Assembly: GCA_030522415.1 (NCBI GenBank)
Contig: CM060113.1
Span: 9,654,565 to 9,718,564 of the forward strand
DNA length: 64,000 nt
Reading direction: 5' to 3'
Origin: Channallabes apus
Taxonomy: Eukaryota; Chordata; Actinopteri; Siluriformes; Clariidae
A program made the translations under genes and the position numbers. The notes beneath the pieces were generated by a model. It was given only the letters and a program-made list of their open reading frames with translations. It searched no databases and had not been told where the DNA came from. Shown piece after piece: positions 1 through 10,714 of the stretch; positions within the stretch are counted from its first letter, which is position 1, and each line of letters starts with the position of its first letter.

Positions 1-532
1 CTGATTGTAGCCAAAAATCAATAAATCTAAATTAGAAATCAGAGCACTCTTCATCTCAAGAAGAGGAGCACAACTTGAATACTGAGCATCAGAGGCCATG
101 GCCGGGGCAGTGACTGCCTTAATTGTCCACTTTCAAGTTATAGACCAGAAAGAAATGGAGCATTTGTTCATGCTGCTTCTAGCTTGAGACAATTTAATAA
201 ATTCTGTCGGAAGCAGAAGGAGAGCCTGGAGTGAATTTGCAGACCTCGTGGTGTACATCATAAAATTTCAACCATCGTCATGGAAATGTCAATCACTCAA
301 GACTAAGCCCATCTAGAATGTAATAGCTTCTAGCAAAATGACATTCAGTACTGACCTTTGGCTAGAATATCTACGTTTCATTGATTCATATCAGTGGCTG
401 AGTTTCTTCTGGGAAGCTGAGGTGCATTTGTTCGGTGAATCAAATCAAAGTGAGCAGAACTGCCTTGGAATAGTAAATGGCCTCCACTCTATTTTCTGGC
501 TGAGACTGTTATTGTGTACAGCTGGCTGAAAT

Positions 533-567
<35 letters not shown>

Positions 568-1416
568 CTTTCTGTCTCTCTTCACAGGCATTGCATTAAA
601 ATAACTTAACTGCAAAGGCTTAATTTAAATTTTCTAGCATTGTTATAAAAATGGGACTTTTATTCGCAAATAAACAGATATTACAATCAATCTGAAGGAA
701 ATAATGAAGCTCTAATTGGAACACGGTCTCCCATCATAAAATTTAATGATAAGCACTACATCAGCATTACAAAGTTATTTTCTTTCATCCTATTTACATT
801 GGAAACTTTTGTTTTCTACTCTTTTTTTGTAATTGAAGAAGCTACAAATTGATTAACGATCGCACTACTTTAGATTTTGTTAGAGGTTCCTGCATAACTA
901 GAGCGATCTTAACACCAGTTTGGAAAATCCATGGCTGTTTATGCACCTTTGGAGAACGCTGGCTTTAAGGCATCATTAACACTGCTGAGGTGTGCCTGAT
1001 TTTTCAATACCAGAGTTGAAGCAATTCAGTCAATGGAAATTGTGATTCGATTAGGAACAAACAGAGTGTGTATCCTGCGGCCATTTGAGTCCCTCTATAA
1101 TTTGGCTTACTTTTCACATGAGTAAAAAAGTAGTCATTTAGTGATTTAAGTTAGTAAATTCTTCAGCATAACATGTCTCACACTTTTATTTATATATATA
1201 TACTGTATGTTATAAATGTTTTACTATGGATATACACTGTCTTATACAACAATTCATCTATCTGTCCCCTGCTCCTCCTACTATAGCCCCTAGGGACAAC
1301 ATGTACACAAAATTCATCATGTAACACTGCACTCTGCAAATACAAAAAAAAAAAAAAAAAAAAGGCAAAGCGCATGCAAAAGAAAAAAGTACAAAAAAAG
1401 AAAAAATTCTAAAATC
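1..1416. other. Non-genic DNA, no gene recognised
   Basis: AT-rich sequence with stop codons in all frames and only short chance ORFs. It holds a CT microsatellite (about 537-564), a short TA run near 1192-1202 and a poly-A run near 1341-1362. One TACTGTA word lies at 1201. I see no exon, RNA gene or transposon end. Confidence 0.6.
537..564. repeat. (CT)n microsatellite
   Basis: Uninterrupted CT dinucleotides after the flank ATGCTTT, ending at CGTGCTTTCTG. It is a simple repeat with no gene context. Confidence 0.9.
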
Positions 1417-1949
1417 TAGGGTTGTTCCGATTCCGATCCTGGTATCGGAAATGCTACCGATACCACAAAAAATTCTGGCATCGGAATCTTGAGCGAGTAC
1501 TTGAGTTCACGTATCGATCCGATACCATTTTCCTAAACATAGCCTATTTATGCCCGCTAGCTTTGCTAGCTTAGCTTACTTACAGAGTGTCACGGCGTGC
1601 GCCTGTGATGGGTGTGCGCCCAAATTGATATCGCTCCTCGCTCACTAATTAGGCGGCCTCCCCCCTCTTTAGGTATGTGAAGGAGCTGAGCTGCAGAATC
1701 AGGCAACGGCCAATGAGCTATCGCCGCTAATGATCCTGGCGCTATAAAACACAGCGAGGAGTGTAGCTCTGGGTCTGACTGTTGGGAAGCTGGACTTTGC
1801 GACGCGGTGGATTTTATGAGAGACAGTGGCACAAGAGCGGGGTGATGTGATGCGCCCAAGAGACTTTAAAAAGGGGGGCGCCTTTGATCTCCGCGAGAGG
1901 AGCGCGTAATCGGTATCGGGAGGGGAAAAATGGTATCGGAACATCTCTA
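1417..1949. mobile_element. hAT-like non-autonomous transposon (MITE)
   Basis: The left end reads TAGGGTTGTTCCGAT and the right end, reverse-complemented, reads TAGAGATGTTCCGAT, giving 13 of 15 matching terminal bases. It is flanked by a perfect 8-bp duplication CTAAAATC (1409-1416 and 1950-1957), the size made by hAT transposases. Inner sequence repeats the GGTATCGGAA theme next to both ends. The 533-bp body is more GC- and CpG-rich than its flanks and encodes no transposase, so it would depend on an autonomous relative. The superfamily is inferred from the 8-bp duplication and the TAGRG end. The short ORFs that read through it are not genes. Confidence 0.85.
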
Positions 1950-1957
1950 CTAAAATC

Positions 1958-2357
1958 CTGAAGCACTTCCAATGTACTGTAGCAAATCTCTGTTTTCTGA
2001 TTTTCTTTTTGCTTTGGCTTTTGTATGGGTTTTGCATTTACAGTGTGTTTCTTTATTGTTCGTGTTTTGAATATTGTGTTTTTGTACTTGCAACACATTT
2101 CCATAGTGCTTGTGCTTTGACTTTTGTATGTATTTTTGTATTTGCAACATGTTTCAAACATTTTTGTGCTTTGGTTTTTGAAAGTTATTGAGTGTGCATC
2201 AATAATGTTTATGTTCGTACTTTGTATGCTGTCTATCCTTAGGGGCCACCGTACCCCCTTCTCCAAACTTTTCTACATTTCTAGAGTTATTATCTGTTAT
2301 TGTAATTGATTTAACTGGGATTCTATTTGAAGCTACAGAAAATAGGCCATCATATCA

Positions 2358-2400
<43 letters not shown>

Positions 2401-3608
2401 TTTGGGGTTCTGATTACACATATGACACTCTTTAATTAGAGCTATTTCTGCTATCAGAAGTTGAGTAATTAGTTAAATCGCTCCTTGGTCTTCATGATGC
2501 AGTTTACTTTGTCGGAGTGGTGGCTCTACAATTAAGGCTCTGGGATAAGCAAAGAAAAAAATAATGATAATAATAATAATTCAGTATACTGTATTACAAA
2601 AAGCTGGTCTCAGTTAATTATCTTAGTAAATTTTGATTGCATCTGGTTAAATGTGAGGGCCAATTTCATACTTTATACTTATGGAATAACAATATTTATT
2701 GGTTTTATCAGTTTAACATTGATCTTTCTTCTTGCTTAAATAATTCTGGGCAAGTCTGTGTAGATTCAAAGCATATAATCCCAGTCATGTTTATTTCAGT
2801 TTCAGGTTATCCATACTTATACTGTATATAAACTATGAAATGTCATATCATCATTAATACATCAATATCAATATCACTCATACTGTATGTCTGACATTAT
2901 GAATTCCACCAAATTTGGGTTGATACAGTATTTCAAACTTTAAAATCATGAATGATCAACCATTTACAGTGACTGTATATAGAAAATACTATCGTATAAC
3001 AACCCAGAAATCTGATATCAGCAAAACAAGTATGCAAAACAACCGCTACCCTATTGCACCCTATGGTGGAATCATACATGTTTTTCTATGTAACATCAGT
3101 GGAGGACGCAAGCCCTGTATGCCTCATTTCATTTTGGTGCTTATCGCTGATTAGTAGACGGCACATGCGGGCTTATCTAGTTGTCTTTATATAATTCGAG
3201 CTCAATTATATGGCAGCTTTGGGCCACAAATGGAAGCAGGATCCATCTCCCAATCTAAATTGTGCCTCGGCTAATCTTTTTTTCTTTGAAATGTGCTCTG
3301 CTAATTGATGAAAACATCTAAATTTAGCTGCCAAATTGTTTTTCCTCAGTCGGCATGTAGCGGGGCATACACATAATTATACTGCAGGTGTTTTTTAAAG
3401 ACTAAAGAAAATGGGCCTCCAGCTCCTTGATAAACCAAGCGCATACTATGCATTGTGTGTTTTCTTACTTGTGATCTAATTCACTCAGCTCCAGCTGTGA
3501 GAGCTGAAATTAGCTTTCCTGGCTGCTGTCTAAGTGGCAAGTCTGACAGAAAGGCAAAAACAACAAGAAATGATTGACTCTGAAAGCTGACTAAATACAT
3601 GGATTTTA
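1958..3608. other. Non-genic DNA with simple repeats
   Basis: No gene is recognised. About 1995-2190 is a T-rich degenerate tandem repeat of about 54 bp (three units sharing TTTTTGTA.TTGCAAC and GTGCTTTG blocks). A GT microsatellite lies at 2361-2399. Several TACTGTA or TACAGTA words occur (for example 2820, 2881, about 2925). ORFs of 60-68 codons show no recognisable domain. Confidence 0.55.
2361..2399. repeat. (GT)n microsatellite
   Basis: Nineteen to twenty uninterrupted GT units following CATATCAAA. Confidence 0.92.
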
Positions 3609-3610
3609 CA

Positions 3611-3845
3611 AGGGGCGTTCAAGTCAATCTGGGACTTTTGATTGTGCACAATAACGGCTATGTAAGTAAAAACTACATTTATTGCTCTATATAATAACCT
3701 GCTATGCTAATGCACTTACAGTATCTCAGCGTTTCATTAGTGCTCAGATACCAGCAAGTATTATCAGGTTTTTTTTCACTACGTCAGAGCCAAGATACCC
3801 CGGCCTCCCAAGAACCCCCATTAATGGTTCAAACATGTGAAAATG
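3611..3845. mobile_element. Decayed mariner-type end fragment
   Basis: It starts GGGGCGTTCAAGTCAATCTGGGACTT, which matches the segment at about 55575-55600 in this window (GGGACGTTCAAGTCAATCCTGGACTT). That wording is typical of mariner inverted-repeat ends in vertebrates. Downstream, words such as TCAGCGTTTCATTAGTGCTC and CTACGTCAGAGCCA resemble the antisense of a mariner transposase C-terminus. There is no open frame and no clear opposite end, so this is a relic. The family call rests on recall and on the internal match. Confidence 0.5.
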
Positions 3846-5035
3846 ACTTGGAACGAGGTCAGTGAACTACCTGCATATGTTCTGCACCTGATTACTGAGT
3901 TCTCTACAGCTGTCTTATTATACAGTAGGTACATTAAAGTGTTTGGCTGTGCTTTATTAGAGCCACTACCACATGAGGAGCTGTCATCTGAGTTTTATGC
4001 AATCTGACACCACCATCATATTACTGGATCTTATACAAGCATTTACATGCTGGCACTCCAATGTACAGTAGTTGGTTGTCTTTTGTCACAATGGCACTAA
4101 AGAACATTACTTGTTCACTGACAACCGATCTCAAGAATGCAGGATTTCTGTCAGTAAAAGCAAAAATCAGGCCAAAATCCATATTGTAAACCAGGCGTCT
4201 TGTACTGTATCTGTCTCGACCCTTTGCCTTAGGTGTATTTATATCTACAAAATTTCATAATAACCTTTGTGTTACGTGTCGAACAGAGACACATGAAAGT
4301 CAAGCAAGAAGCTCTTTAGAAAGATACAGGTAGAGGACTCTTCTCATTTCTAGATGCCACCAGACCTAACCCAGAGCAAAACAACCCACATTTCTTTGAA
4401 ATTGTTAACTTTATTTTTGTGTTTAATATTCCTGAGGTACTGTGTTGCTGTTAATAATATACCTATAAAAACCCTGGGGCTTTGAGCAAGCAACAGTAAC
4501 TTGTACACCACCTTGAACTTGGTTTGGTATGTTCATGTACATAAAAAATAAAAGTGAGAATACATTTATATAAATAGAACCTCATGGTTATTTCAGTGTT
4601 TTCAACTTCTTTTGTTTGATCCTCTGGGTCTCTCATTTCATATTTGATTAGGTTTTGCTCACCAAATTGCTCTAACATTTTAGAGTTTACAAACTAAATG
4701 TTGGTACGAATCAAACCAGGACATTTGGGGATGTGACACCAACTCAAGTGGTGTTTGTGAATTGATTGTGTGTACAGTTCCCACAAACAAATGCATCTCA
4801 AATTGGTAACAAGCTACAGTATCCGGATCAGACGTTCTACACACTGAATGTTCACGGGAACGACTGCAACAGTCTTTGAGTCTCCTCGGCCAGGATTGTA
4901 CAGCTTTCTTTAGAACATTTGCATCATTTAAAAGTATTAATACTGCAGTCAGTCAATACAGAAGTCTTCTGTAAATATCAATTGGTTTTACTGAGGGACT
5001 CATGGATGAAGCATACTGTATTATGGTGAACTGGT
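3846..5035. other. Non-genic DNA, no gene recognised
   Basis: Unique-looking AT-rich sequence with several TACAGTA or TACTGTA words (about 3923, 4066, 4814, 5018). The 62-71 codon ORFs here have no domain and no codon-use signal that I can see. Confidence 0.5.
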
Positions 5036-6722
5036 AGGCTTGGGTGGTGTCTCTCCCACTCTCATTGATCACCCAGATTTGTTGGTGGAGTGCCCGGTCT
5101 CAGGCAGGTCTGTATTTCCTTCTGGCTCTTCCTTTTAGTTACTGTATGTTGTTCTAGATTGTCCTGATGGAGTGTGCCCTCGACACTATATATACATTGC
5201 CATTATAAATTACGTTACTGTTAGCCTACCTAACTGACTGTTCTGGGTGGAATTTTTGTCACACGATGGGGGCTCTGGCTCACGGCTTAGGATGCCCCTG
5301 TGTGGTCTACTTGGGATGCATATGGTGACTGGGGACGTTTCCACTTGATGGCACCACTCATGGACTTTGTTGACTGCAGTCGCTCAATAGTTCAGGACTG
5401 AAACTCCCACAAACAGTTCTGTCTTTGAGCGTCCAATAACGAAAGTGGACACCATATAAACTTGTCTAATCACCCTCTTACTGTATATTGAACTTTCAGC
5501 CTCCTAACACACAGTATGACTGCAAAGTAATTCCTGCTATCTGATATCACCCAAATTTTCAGTTTAGTCTGGTTCTTTTCACTTTCTCCTCCTATTGCCA
5601 TCTCAGGGAACCTTTCCATGCCACCTTCACCATTGTTTGCTCATATATATATATATGTGAGGGTTGCCCACTAGAGGGCAGTGTTTATGAGTTGTAGTTT
5701 TTGTATGTAGACTCAGTTTCCCAGAAGGCTCCTCGGTCAGGTGACGCGGATGCTCACCTGAACTGAAGAAGCTTATTAGCATTCTTATAAATAGCTGTTA
5801 GTTCTGGGAAACTGGGTTGAGCATTAATTTCTGTTTTGTTATGTGGGTTTTGTTTGAGTTTGTTTTGATGATAGTTGGCCTTTTTGTTTATGGAGCTTTA
5901 AGTTAAGTTTGTTTCTATTAAGATGTCTTTGTCTGTGTCTCCTAGCAAGATTAGCCTCTAGGAGAATTAGCCTTTTGTGTTTACCCTCATGTGTAAGTAA
6001 CCCCCATTGCATGTTTAGTTATTAGTCTGTGTAAATACTAATGAGGGCACTACTAACCTGTTTAGATCTTAGTCTGTCTAGTCTTCGAGTCTGTCTAGTC
6101 TCATCGTCTGATTAGCTCTTAGTCTGTGTAGGTACTAACCCGTTTAGCAACTAACCTTTAGAGTTCTTAGTCTGTTTCATACCTAGTCTGCTGTGTACCT
6201 TGTCTGTTCATCCCTTGGGTCTCAGGCTACTTGCCTGTTTAGCAATTGGTCTGTTTGGCTACTAGCTAGCTTAGCAGCTAATGAGCATAACAGCTAGTAG
6301 ACCTAGCCAAGCCTGTCTGGTGTTTGTTTATCCCTTGCATGTATAGTCCCTAGTGTTTAGTCCGCTAGTCTGTTTAGTATATCTTGTCTTGTCCAGTTTG
6401 TATTGTATCAGTGTTTGTAATCCCTAGTCTGTGTATGTTTAAGTGTATTTGAGTTCTCGTTATACAGTAGTATGCTCCACGTTTTTAGCCAACTTCCATT
6501 TGTTTGGGTTTGTTAAAGACTTTCATTGTTTCACCGCATCCCCTCTGCGCCTATGCCTCACCTTCATGCCCACAGTCTAACATCTAACAGTTTGTGACAG
6601 AATACAGTATTTTATCACACTTTTCAAACTCATTTCCATATTTTTTTCATTCTGTAAAGCTGCCCTGTGACAATGACCATTGTTAAAAGCATTATAGATA
6701 TAAAACTGAATTGAATTAAATT
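5036..6722 (+). mobile_element. L2-clade LINE 3' UTR, split by a solo LTR
   Basis: 5036-5655 and 6600-6722 together align by eye with the L2 3' UTRs at 10715-11314 and 39134-39845. Shared blocks are the CTATCTG..TCACCCA stretch, AGTCTGGTTC, CCATCTCAGGGA, TTGCCAC..TCACC, and the tail ACAATGACCATTGTTAAAAGC followed by GAATTGAATT. Only the 3' tail is present and no RT is encoded. The LTR at 5656-6599 interrupts it just before the last 120 bases, so the LINE is the older of the two. Confidence 0.75.
5656..6599 (+). mobile_element. Solo LTR (gypsy-like), inserted in L2
   Basis: It begins TGTGAGGGTTGCCC and ends AGTTTGTGACA, the TG...CA form of a retroviral-type LTR. The first 120 bases parallel the LTR copies at 18736-18964 (reverse strand): TGTGA.GGTTG, CTAGAGGGC, TTTCCCAG, CCTCGGTCAGGTGACG and GCTCACCTGAAC. 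TATAAATAG lies near 5790. No internal region or second LTR flanks it, so it is probably a recombined solo LTR. Flanks are ATATA and GAATA, not a clean 5-bp duplication, so the exact ends may be off by a few bases. The centre is rich in TTAGTCTGT-type words, a degenerate internal expansion. Confidence 0.7.
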
Positions 6723-7053
6723 TTCAGTCTCAGTTTGACCTGAACACCCGTTGTAGTTTCAATGAAGCTGTCCTGCATGTGAATCCTGAACCTAAATGTC
6801 CATTGTCCTAGTTGTGCAGTACATTGTCACTTTGTGCTTGTTCATTTAAGTTGAAAAGGCAGACATTTGTATGTGATGTTAAAATTGATTTGTCAGACAG
6901 AGAGTTGGATGAACATTCAAGATATATTGGAATAATCAAGTTGAAATGGCCAAGCAAAGTCAAATGCATAATGCAGGTGCCTGGTCGAATTATCAGCAAA
7001 CAGCCTAAACGTGGACAGGACAGAACTGAATTTAAACTACGATATTGGCTGCA
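6723..7053. other. Non-genic spacer
   Basis: AT-rich DNA between the L2 tail and the SINE at 7054. I see no gene, repeat end or signal. The overlapping 63- and 84-codon ORFs are probably chance. Confidence 0.45.
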
Positions 7054-7350
7054 GGCGGCACGGTGATGTAGTGGTTAGCGTTGTCGTCTACCACCTCCAG
7101 GGTCTGGGTTCGATTCCCAGCCTGGGTCGATTCCCATCTGTGTGCATGAAGTTTGAATTTTCTCCCCTGGGTACTCCCACAGTCCAAAGACCTAAAGATT
7201 AGGCTAGTTGGTGTTCTGAAATTGATGGTGTGCCCTGTGATTGATTGGCACCCTGTCCAGGGTGTACCCTGTCTCGTGCCCTAAGTCTCCTAGGATAAGC
7301 TCCAGCCCCCATTCCCCCCCGCCCCTCTGCAACCCTGAATACAGGATACA
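7054..7350 (+). mobile_element. tRNA-derived SINE (DANA/Mermaid type)
   Basis: The head GGCGGCACGGTGATGTAGTGGTTAGC looks like a Pol III A box and GGTTCGATTCC is a B box. Then come the family blocks GTGTGCATG.AGTTTG, GGGTACTCC, CACAGTCCAAAGAC, GGCTAGTTGG, CCTGTCCAGGGTGTACC and ACAGGATA. It is a more diverged copy: the sequence after CTCC is shortened and the ATGA tail is absent. It encodes no protein; movement would use a LINE partner. Confidence 0.9.
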
Positions 7351-7785
7351 GGATTAAACAGCTCACTAATGTCACAAGTTAACCCTTTAATGCATACTCT
7401 CATTACAGTGGACAGCTATTCCACAAGCCAACACAGTGGATTCTTGTGCATAATCCCATACACTGCCACCTAATGGCCAGTCATTGCATTTTTTAAAACC
7501 CAAATCCAAGATGGACTACAGGAAATGCAGAATCATGTCAGAAAGTCAGAAATGCAGAACATGCCAGGAATATCTTTTTATATCAGGACACACCCCTGCA
7601 GGTGAAAAAAAAAAGCTATCATCAATAACATCTAAGGATTAATATAATTGTTAAAATTTCCAGATATTTATTTTGTGTATACATTTGCAATTAATCTCAT
7701 GTCCACTAAATTGGATGCCATGGATCACTGGTTATATATTAACTGCAATTCATACTAATATACTGTAGTTGCAAGCAACGATGAT

Positions 7786-8101
7786 GGGCCCAAGCCCCCT
7801 GCACCATCGCCAACCAGGCGCACCGCAAAATCTGTGTTTTATTTAAGTGTGTTAAAACCTACAAAAAACATCGCCGACCAGGTGCACCACACAATTTGAA
7901 CACGTCACACACTATATAGGGCTGATATAGGTTTGGGCCCTAAATATGTTGAGTGCGTTAGTGTGTGTGTGAGAGATGTGTCTGTCTGCCAATTTTCATG
8001 AGTTTTCGATCAGGTTAAGACCCCAAAAAAGCCCTAAAAGGGAGAAAAAAATTCCTTAGGAAAACAAGAGGGTCCTGCGCACTCTATAGTGCTTGGGCCC
8101 T
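7786..8101. mobile_element. Small inverted-repeat element inside piggyBac
   Basis: It is bounded by GGGCCCAAGC (7786-7795) and its exact reverse complement GCTTGGGCCC (8091-8100). It is non-coding and holds two similar blocks: ACCATCGCCAACCAGGCGCACC and ACATCGCCGACCAGGTGCACC. The wording is that of an abundant fish repeat ending in CTTGGGCCCTAAT, but I cannot assign a superfamily. A target duplication is not clear. Confidence 0.5.
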
Positions 8102-8450
8102 AATACCCCTATCTCACCTATGCGGTTTGACTCACGGTGAGATGCGGTGTCGGGCACCGTGAGTTGCCGCGATTGCCCGCCGACGTTCCGCGAAGTTCGC
8201 CAAGGTCCGCAAACTTCCACAAGGACCGCCAAAAAAATTAAAAGTTAAATTTTTCGCGCGGAAAGATGTAAACGTACTCACAACGCCAAAAACTCGCGGT
8301 GAATCATAATGAACCGTATTTACCGTTGATTTTCTAGTGTAAATCAACTGATATTTGTTATTCTAATGTAATTAACAGTTTGCTTCACATATTATCTCCA
8401 TAATGTTAGCAACAATTAGTGTCTTTATATTTTGTAGAGTTCCAATGTAG

Positions 8451-9340
8451 GGCGTGATAGGAAGGCCTACAGGATAGTGGAGCATATACCATTTGAGTCA
8501 AGTGAGGATGATGCCAGTAGCAGTGTTGATGAATGGCTGGATTAGGATTAGTCAATGCTAGCATTAGTGACAGTGGATCTGAGGATGCTGAAGTAGCTGT
8601 GGGTGGTGAGGAAGCTGAGGATGTAATACCAGACAGAGCTCTGGGACAGCAAAAGTTCAGAAATGTCCGGAAAACAAAAGACAACCAGTTTGAGGGTGAC
8701 TTGCCTTGTTTTCTAGTGGGGGTGGAAGGTAAATGTTAGTGGAACAAAGCCAATAGATTTCTTTATCTATCTTCCTGGATATCTGTTGAATGACATTGGG
8801 CACAATACCAACCTGTATGCGCTCCAAAATGGAAAAAGAAATCTGGCCCTGACAACAGGAGAACTGAAAACCTTCCTGGGAATAAATATGGTCATGTCAT
8901 ACGTCAGATACCCACGATCAAGAATGTACTGCTCAGCATATGGGAGGAGTGGATCTCATGGATCAGTGTGTTGTGAAGCGGTGTAGTGTGCTTTCACTTC
9001 TTGGATGTGACTGCTGTGAATGCCTGGCACCATTACAGAATGTCTGGGTTGGAAAAGAGGGATCTCCTTCATTTCAAGGCATCTGTAGCTTGTGCACTAA
9101 TAAATGCAGGTTCCGTAAAGACACCCATAAGAGGAAGACCAAGTGGCACTCCACCTCCAGTGAAATGCAGAGCAGCCGCCCGCTGAGATCAGGTTTGCCC
9201 ATGGAAAACACATGCCAAAAGACGTCATGATGCTGCATGCACACGAAAACCCAAGTATTTTTGCATGCAGTGTCTTGTGGCTGTGTGCCCTGGATGCTTC
9301 GCAGTTTCCATACAAGACAGATTGGAAAAGGAGATGAGAA
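8451..9340 (+). pseudogene. piggyBac transposase relic, internally deleted
   Basis: piggyBac transposases cut and paste DNA at TTAA using an RNase H-like DDD core. The visible pieces, in three frames, are: an acidic N-terminal stretch (about 8470-8730, with SSEDDASSSVDEWLD and EDAEVAVGGEEAED); a family block around 8850-8930 with FLGINMVMSYVRYP; the late-core block GGVDLMDQ at 8943-8966 directly after it; FHFLDVTAVNAWHHYR at about 8986-9030; and a C-terminal cysteine cluster CMQCLVAVCPGCF at about 9262-9302. The core segment that should lie between FLGIN and GGVDLMDQ, with the first two catalytic aspartates, is absent. Frameshifts also separate the pieces, so it is non-functional. Family identity is secure from these motifs. 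Confidence 0.87.
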
Positions 9341-9498
9341 GGACATGATGATGTGAGAGGATGATAGCAAATCATAGGGGAGAAAGAGTATTTGTTGACC
9401 CACAAACAATATTTTTTTCTTTTGTTTAGTTCAATATACTATATAGTTGTTGGCACTTTTTGTAAGGGCATGTTTAGCACCTGTTAACAGATGGAAAC

Positions 9499-9501
9499 AT
9501 A

Positions 9502-9538
<37 letters not shown>
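9499..9538. repeat. (AT)n and poly-T run
   Basis: Thirteen AT units followed by about 14 T residues, within the 3' part of the piggyBac element. Confidence 0.85.
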
Positions 9539-9813
9539 GTGCCCTGGATGTTATGCCAAATTATAATAACTGGTTACATTTTATTTTCCCACAGTATATC
9601 ATTTTCTTTGTTAAATGCATGTTTCTTTGGTTCAAATGTCAAACACATGGTGTCCGGAGTGGACACATTTGTACTGTAACTCCGTGAAAAATAGGTTTAT
9701 AAAAAAAAAATTCAATTGCATTTCATTTTCAAGCATAGCGAGGAATAAAGACAATCAGGAGAAATAATCTTGACTGATGACTGATTCTCATAATTCATGC
9801 ATGAAAGGGTTAA

Positions 9814-10489
9814 ATTCAGGAGCATGCTTCAGAGTTGTGATTGTGAAAATGTGAAACTAATCAAGGATCCCCAAATAGGGTCCTTTCTAAAATTGTGAAT
9901 AGAGATATAGATCATTTCAGGTGAGACATGTGGCACGACATGAATAAGGGTAGAAGTATAAAATTAACAGTTGTAACCTTTTATATCACTTTATTTTACA
10001 GCACATGTAAAAACAAGTCCTTATTTCATTCAGCCTACACTAACTTCCAAACCAATACTTCTAGTCTCAATGTTAGCACTTTCTAAAATTCCCAACAGAG
10101 CCATAGTAGCGTCTGTCTGAATTATACCGTGGAAGTGTGCTTTCATCTTGCGGGGCTGAAAAATCAATGTGTTTTTTGGAAATCAGCCCTGCATCTAGTG
10201 TTGGCCTTGAGTGTAATTAAGTTATTAAGACTTCAAATCCCTAATGTATCAGCGAGTGTAGACCTCCAAATATGTAAAAAAAAAAAAAAAAAAAGGTTGA
10301 TTGGCCATCTGTTAGAGAAAGTATCTCTTAGGATATTTTCCTACAGTATATATTGTACACTCCCAGTTGTTGCAAAGACAACAACTGAGGAAGTAGCTTA
10401 AATTACTTGAATTGAGTTAATATCTGTACAACGCATTATTAAAACCTGGAAAAATAGTGATCAACCATTAACTTTGCAGAAGAAATATG
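9814..10489. other. Non-genic DNA
   Basis: AT-rich spacer with a poly-A run at about 10275-10293. A 90-codon ORF crosses the poly-A run and is an artefact of it. Nothing else is recognised. Confidence 0.45.
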
Positions 10490-10690
10490 GTTTAAAATGT
10501 GATTATGTTCTTGGGTCGCTTCAGTTGCTCAGGTTTAGGCTCAGAAATGTCATGGGGCAATAAAATTAAGTCAGCTGCTGACCTGATTGTACTGAATGAC
10601 CAGGTTATCACATCAATAGATTTTTCTTCCCTGACGTCATATTCCTGACATCAAATTGTGACCGAGTAGATCTGAGAGTTTGAGGAATGA
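10490..10690 (+). mobile_element. Tc1-like transposon relic (family T1)
   Basis: It matches by eye the segment at 21700-21930: TTATG.TC..G.TCG.TTCAGTTG.TCAGGT, GGCAATAAAAT.AAGT.AGCTGAC, AGGTTATCACATCAA and CAAATTGTGA. These blocks correspond to the sense strand of the middle to C-terminal part of a fish Tc1-like transposase gene. It is a fragment with no ends or open frame. Other copies of the family are at 21530-22007, 30330-31240 (minus) and 49131-49290. Confidence 0.65.
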
Positions 10691-10714
10691 TTTTTACACA
10701 TTGCTTGTCATAAT

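Larger units (their letters stand above)
7379..9813 (+). mobile_element. piggyBac-like transposon, complete ends, core deleted
   Basis: Both ends lie at TTAA, the piggyBac target (7379-7382 and 9810-9813). The left end reads TTAACCCTTTAATGCAT and the right end, reverse-complemented, reads TTAACCCTTTCATGCAT, with one mismatch in 17. Between them is a decayed piggyBac transposase (8451-9340). The catalytic core is deleted, so this copy cannot move itself. A second small repeat (7786-8101) sits within the 5' part. A CpG-rich block at about 8105-8340 has no identified origin and may be another insertion. Confidence 0.88.

Noticed and set aside
1590..2266. Minus-strand ORFs of 89, 112 and 150 codons
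   Set aside because: They overlap the hAT MITE and the T-rich tandem repeat, and no protein family is recognisable.
7054..7130. Possible tRNA gene from A-box and B-box motifs
   Set aside because: The motifs belong to the SINE head, recur in nine copies and do not form a full cloverleaf; they are not tRNA genes.
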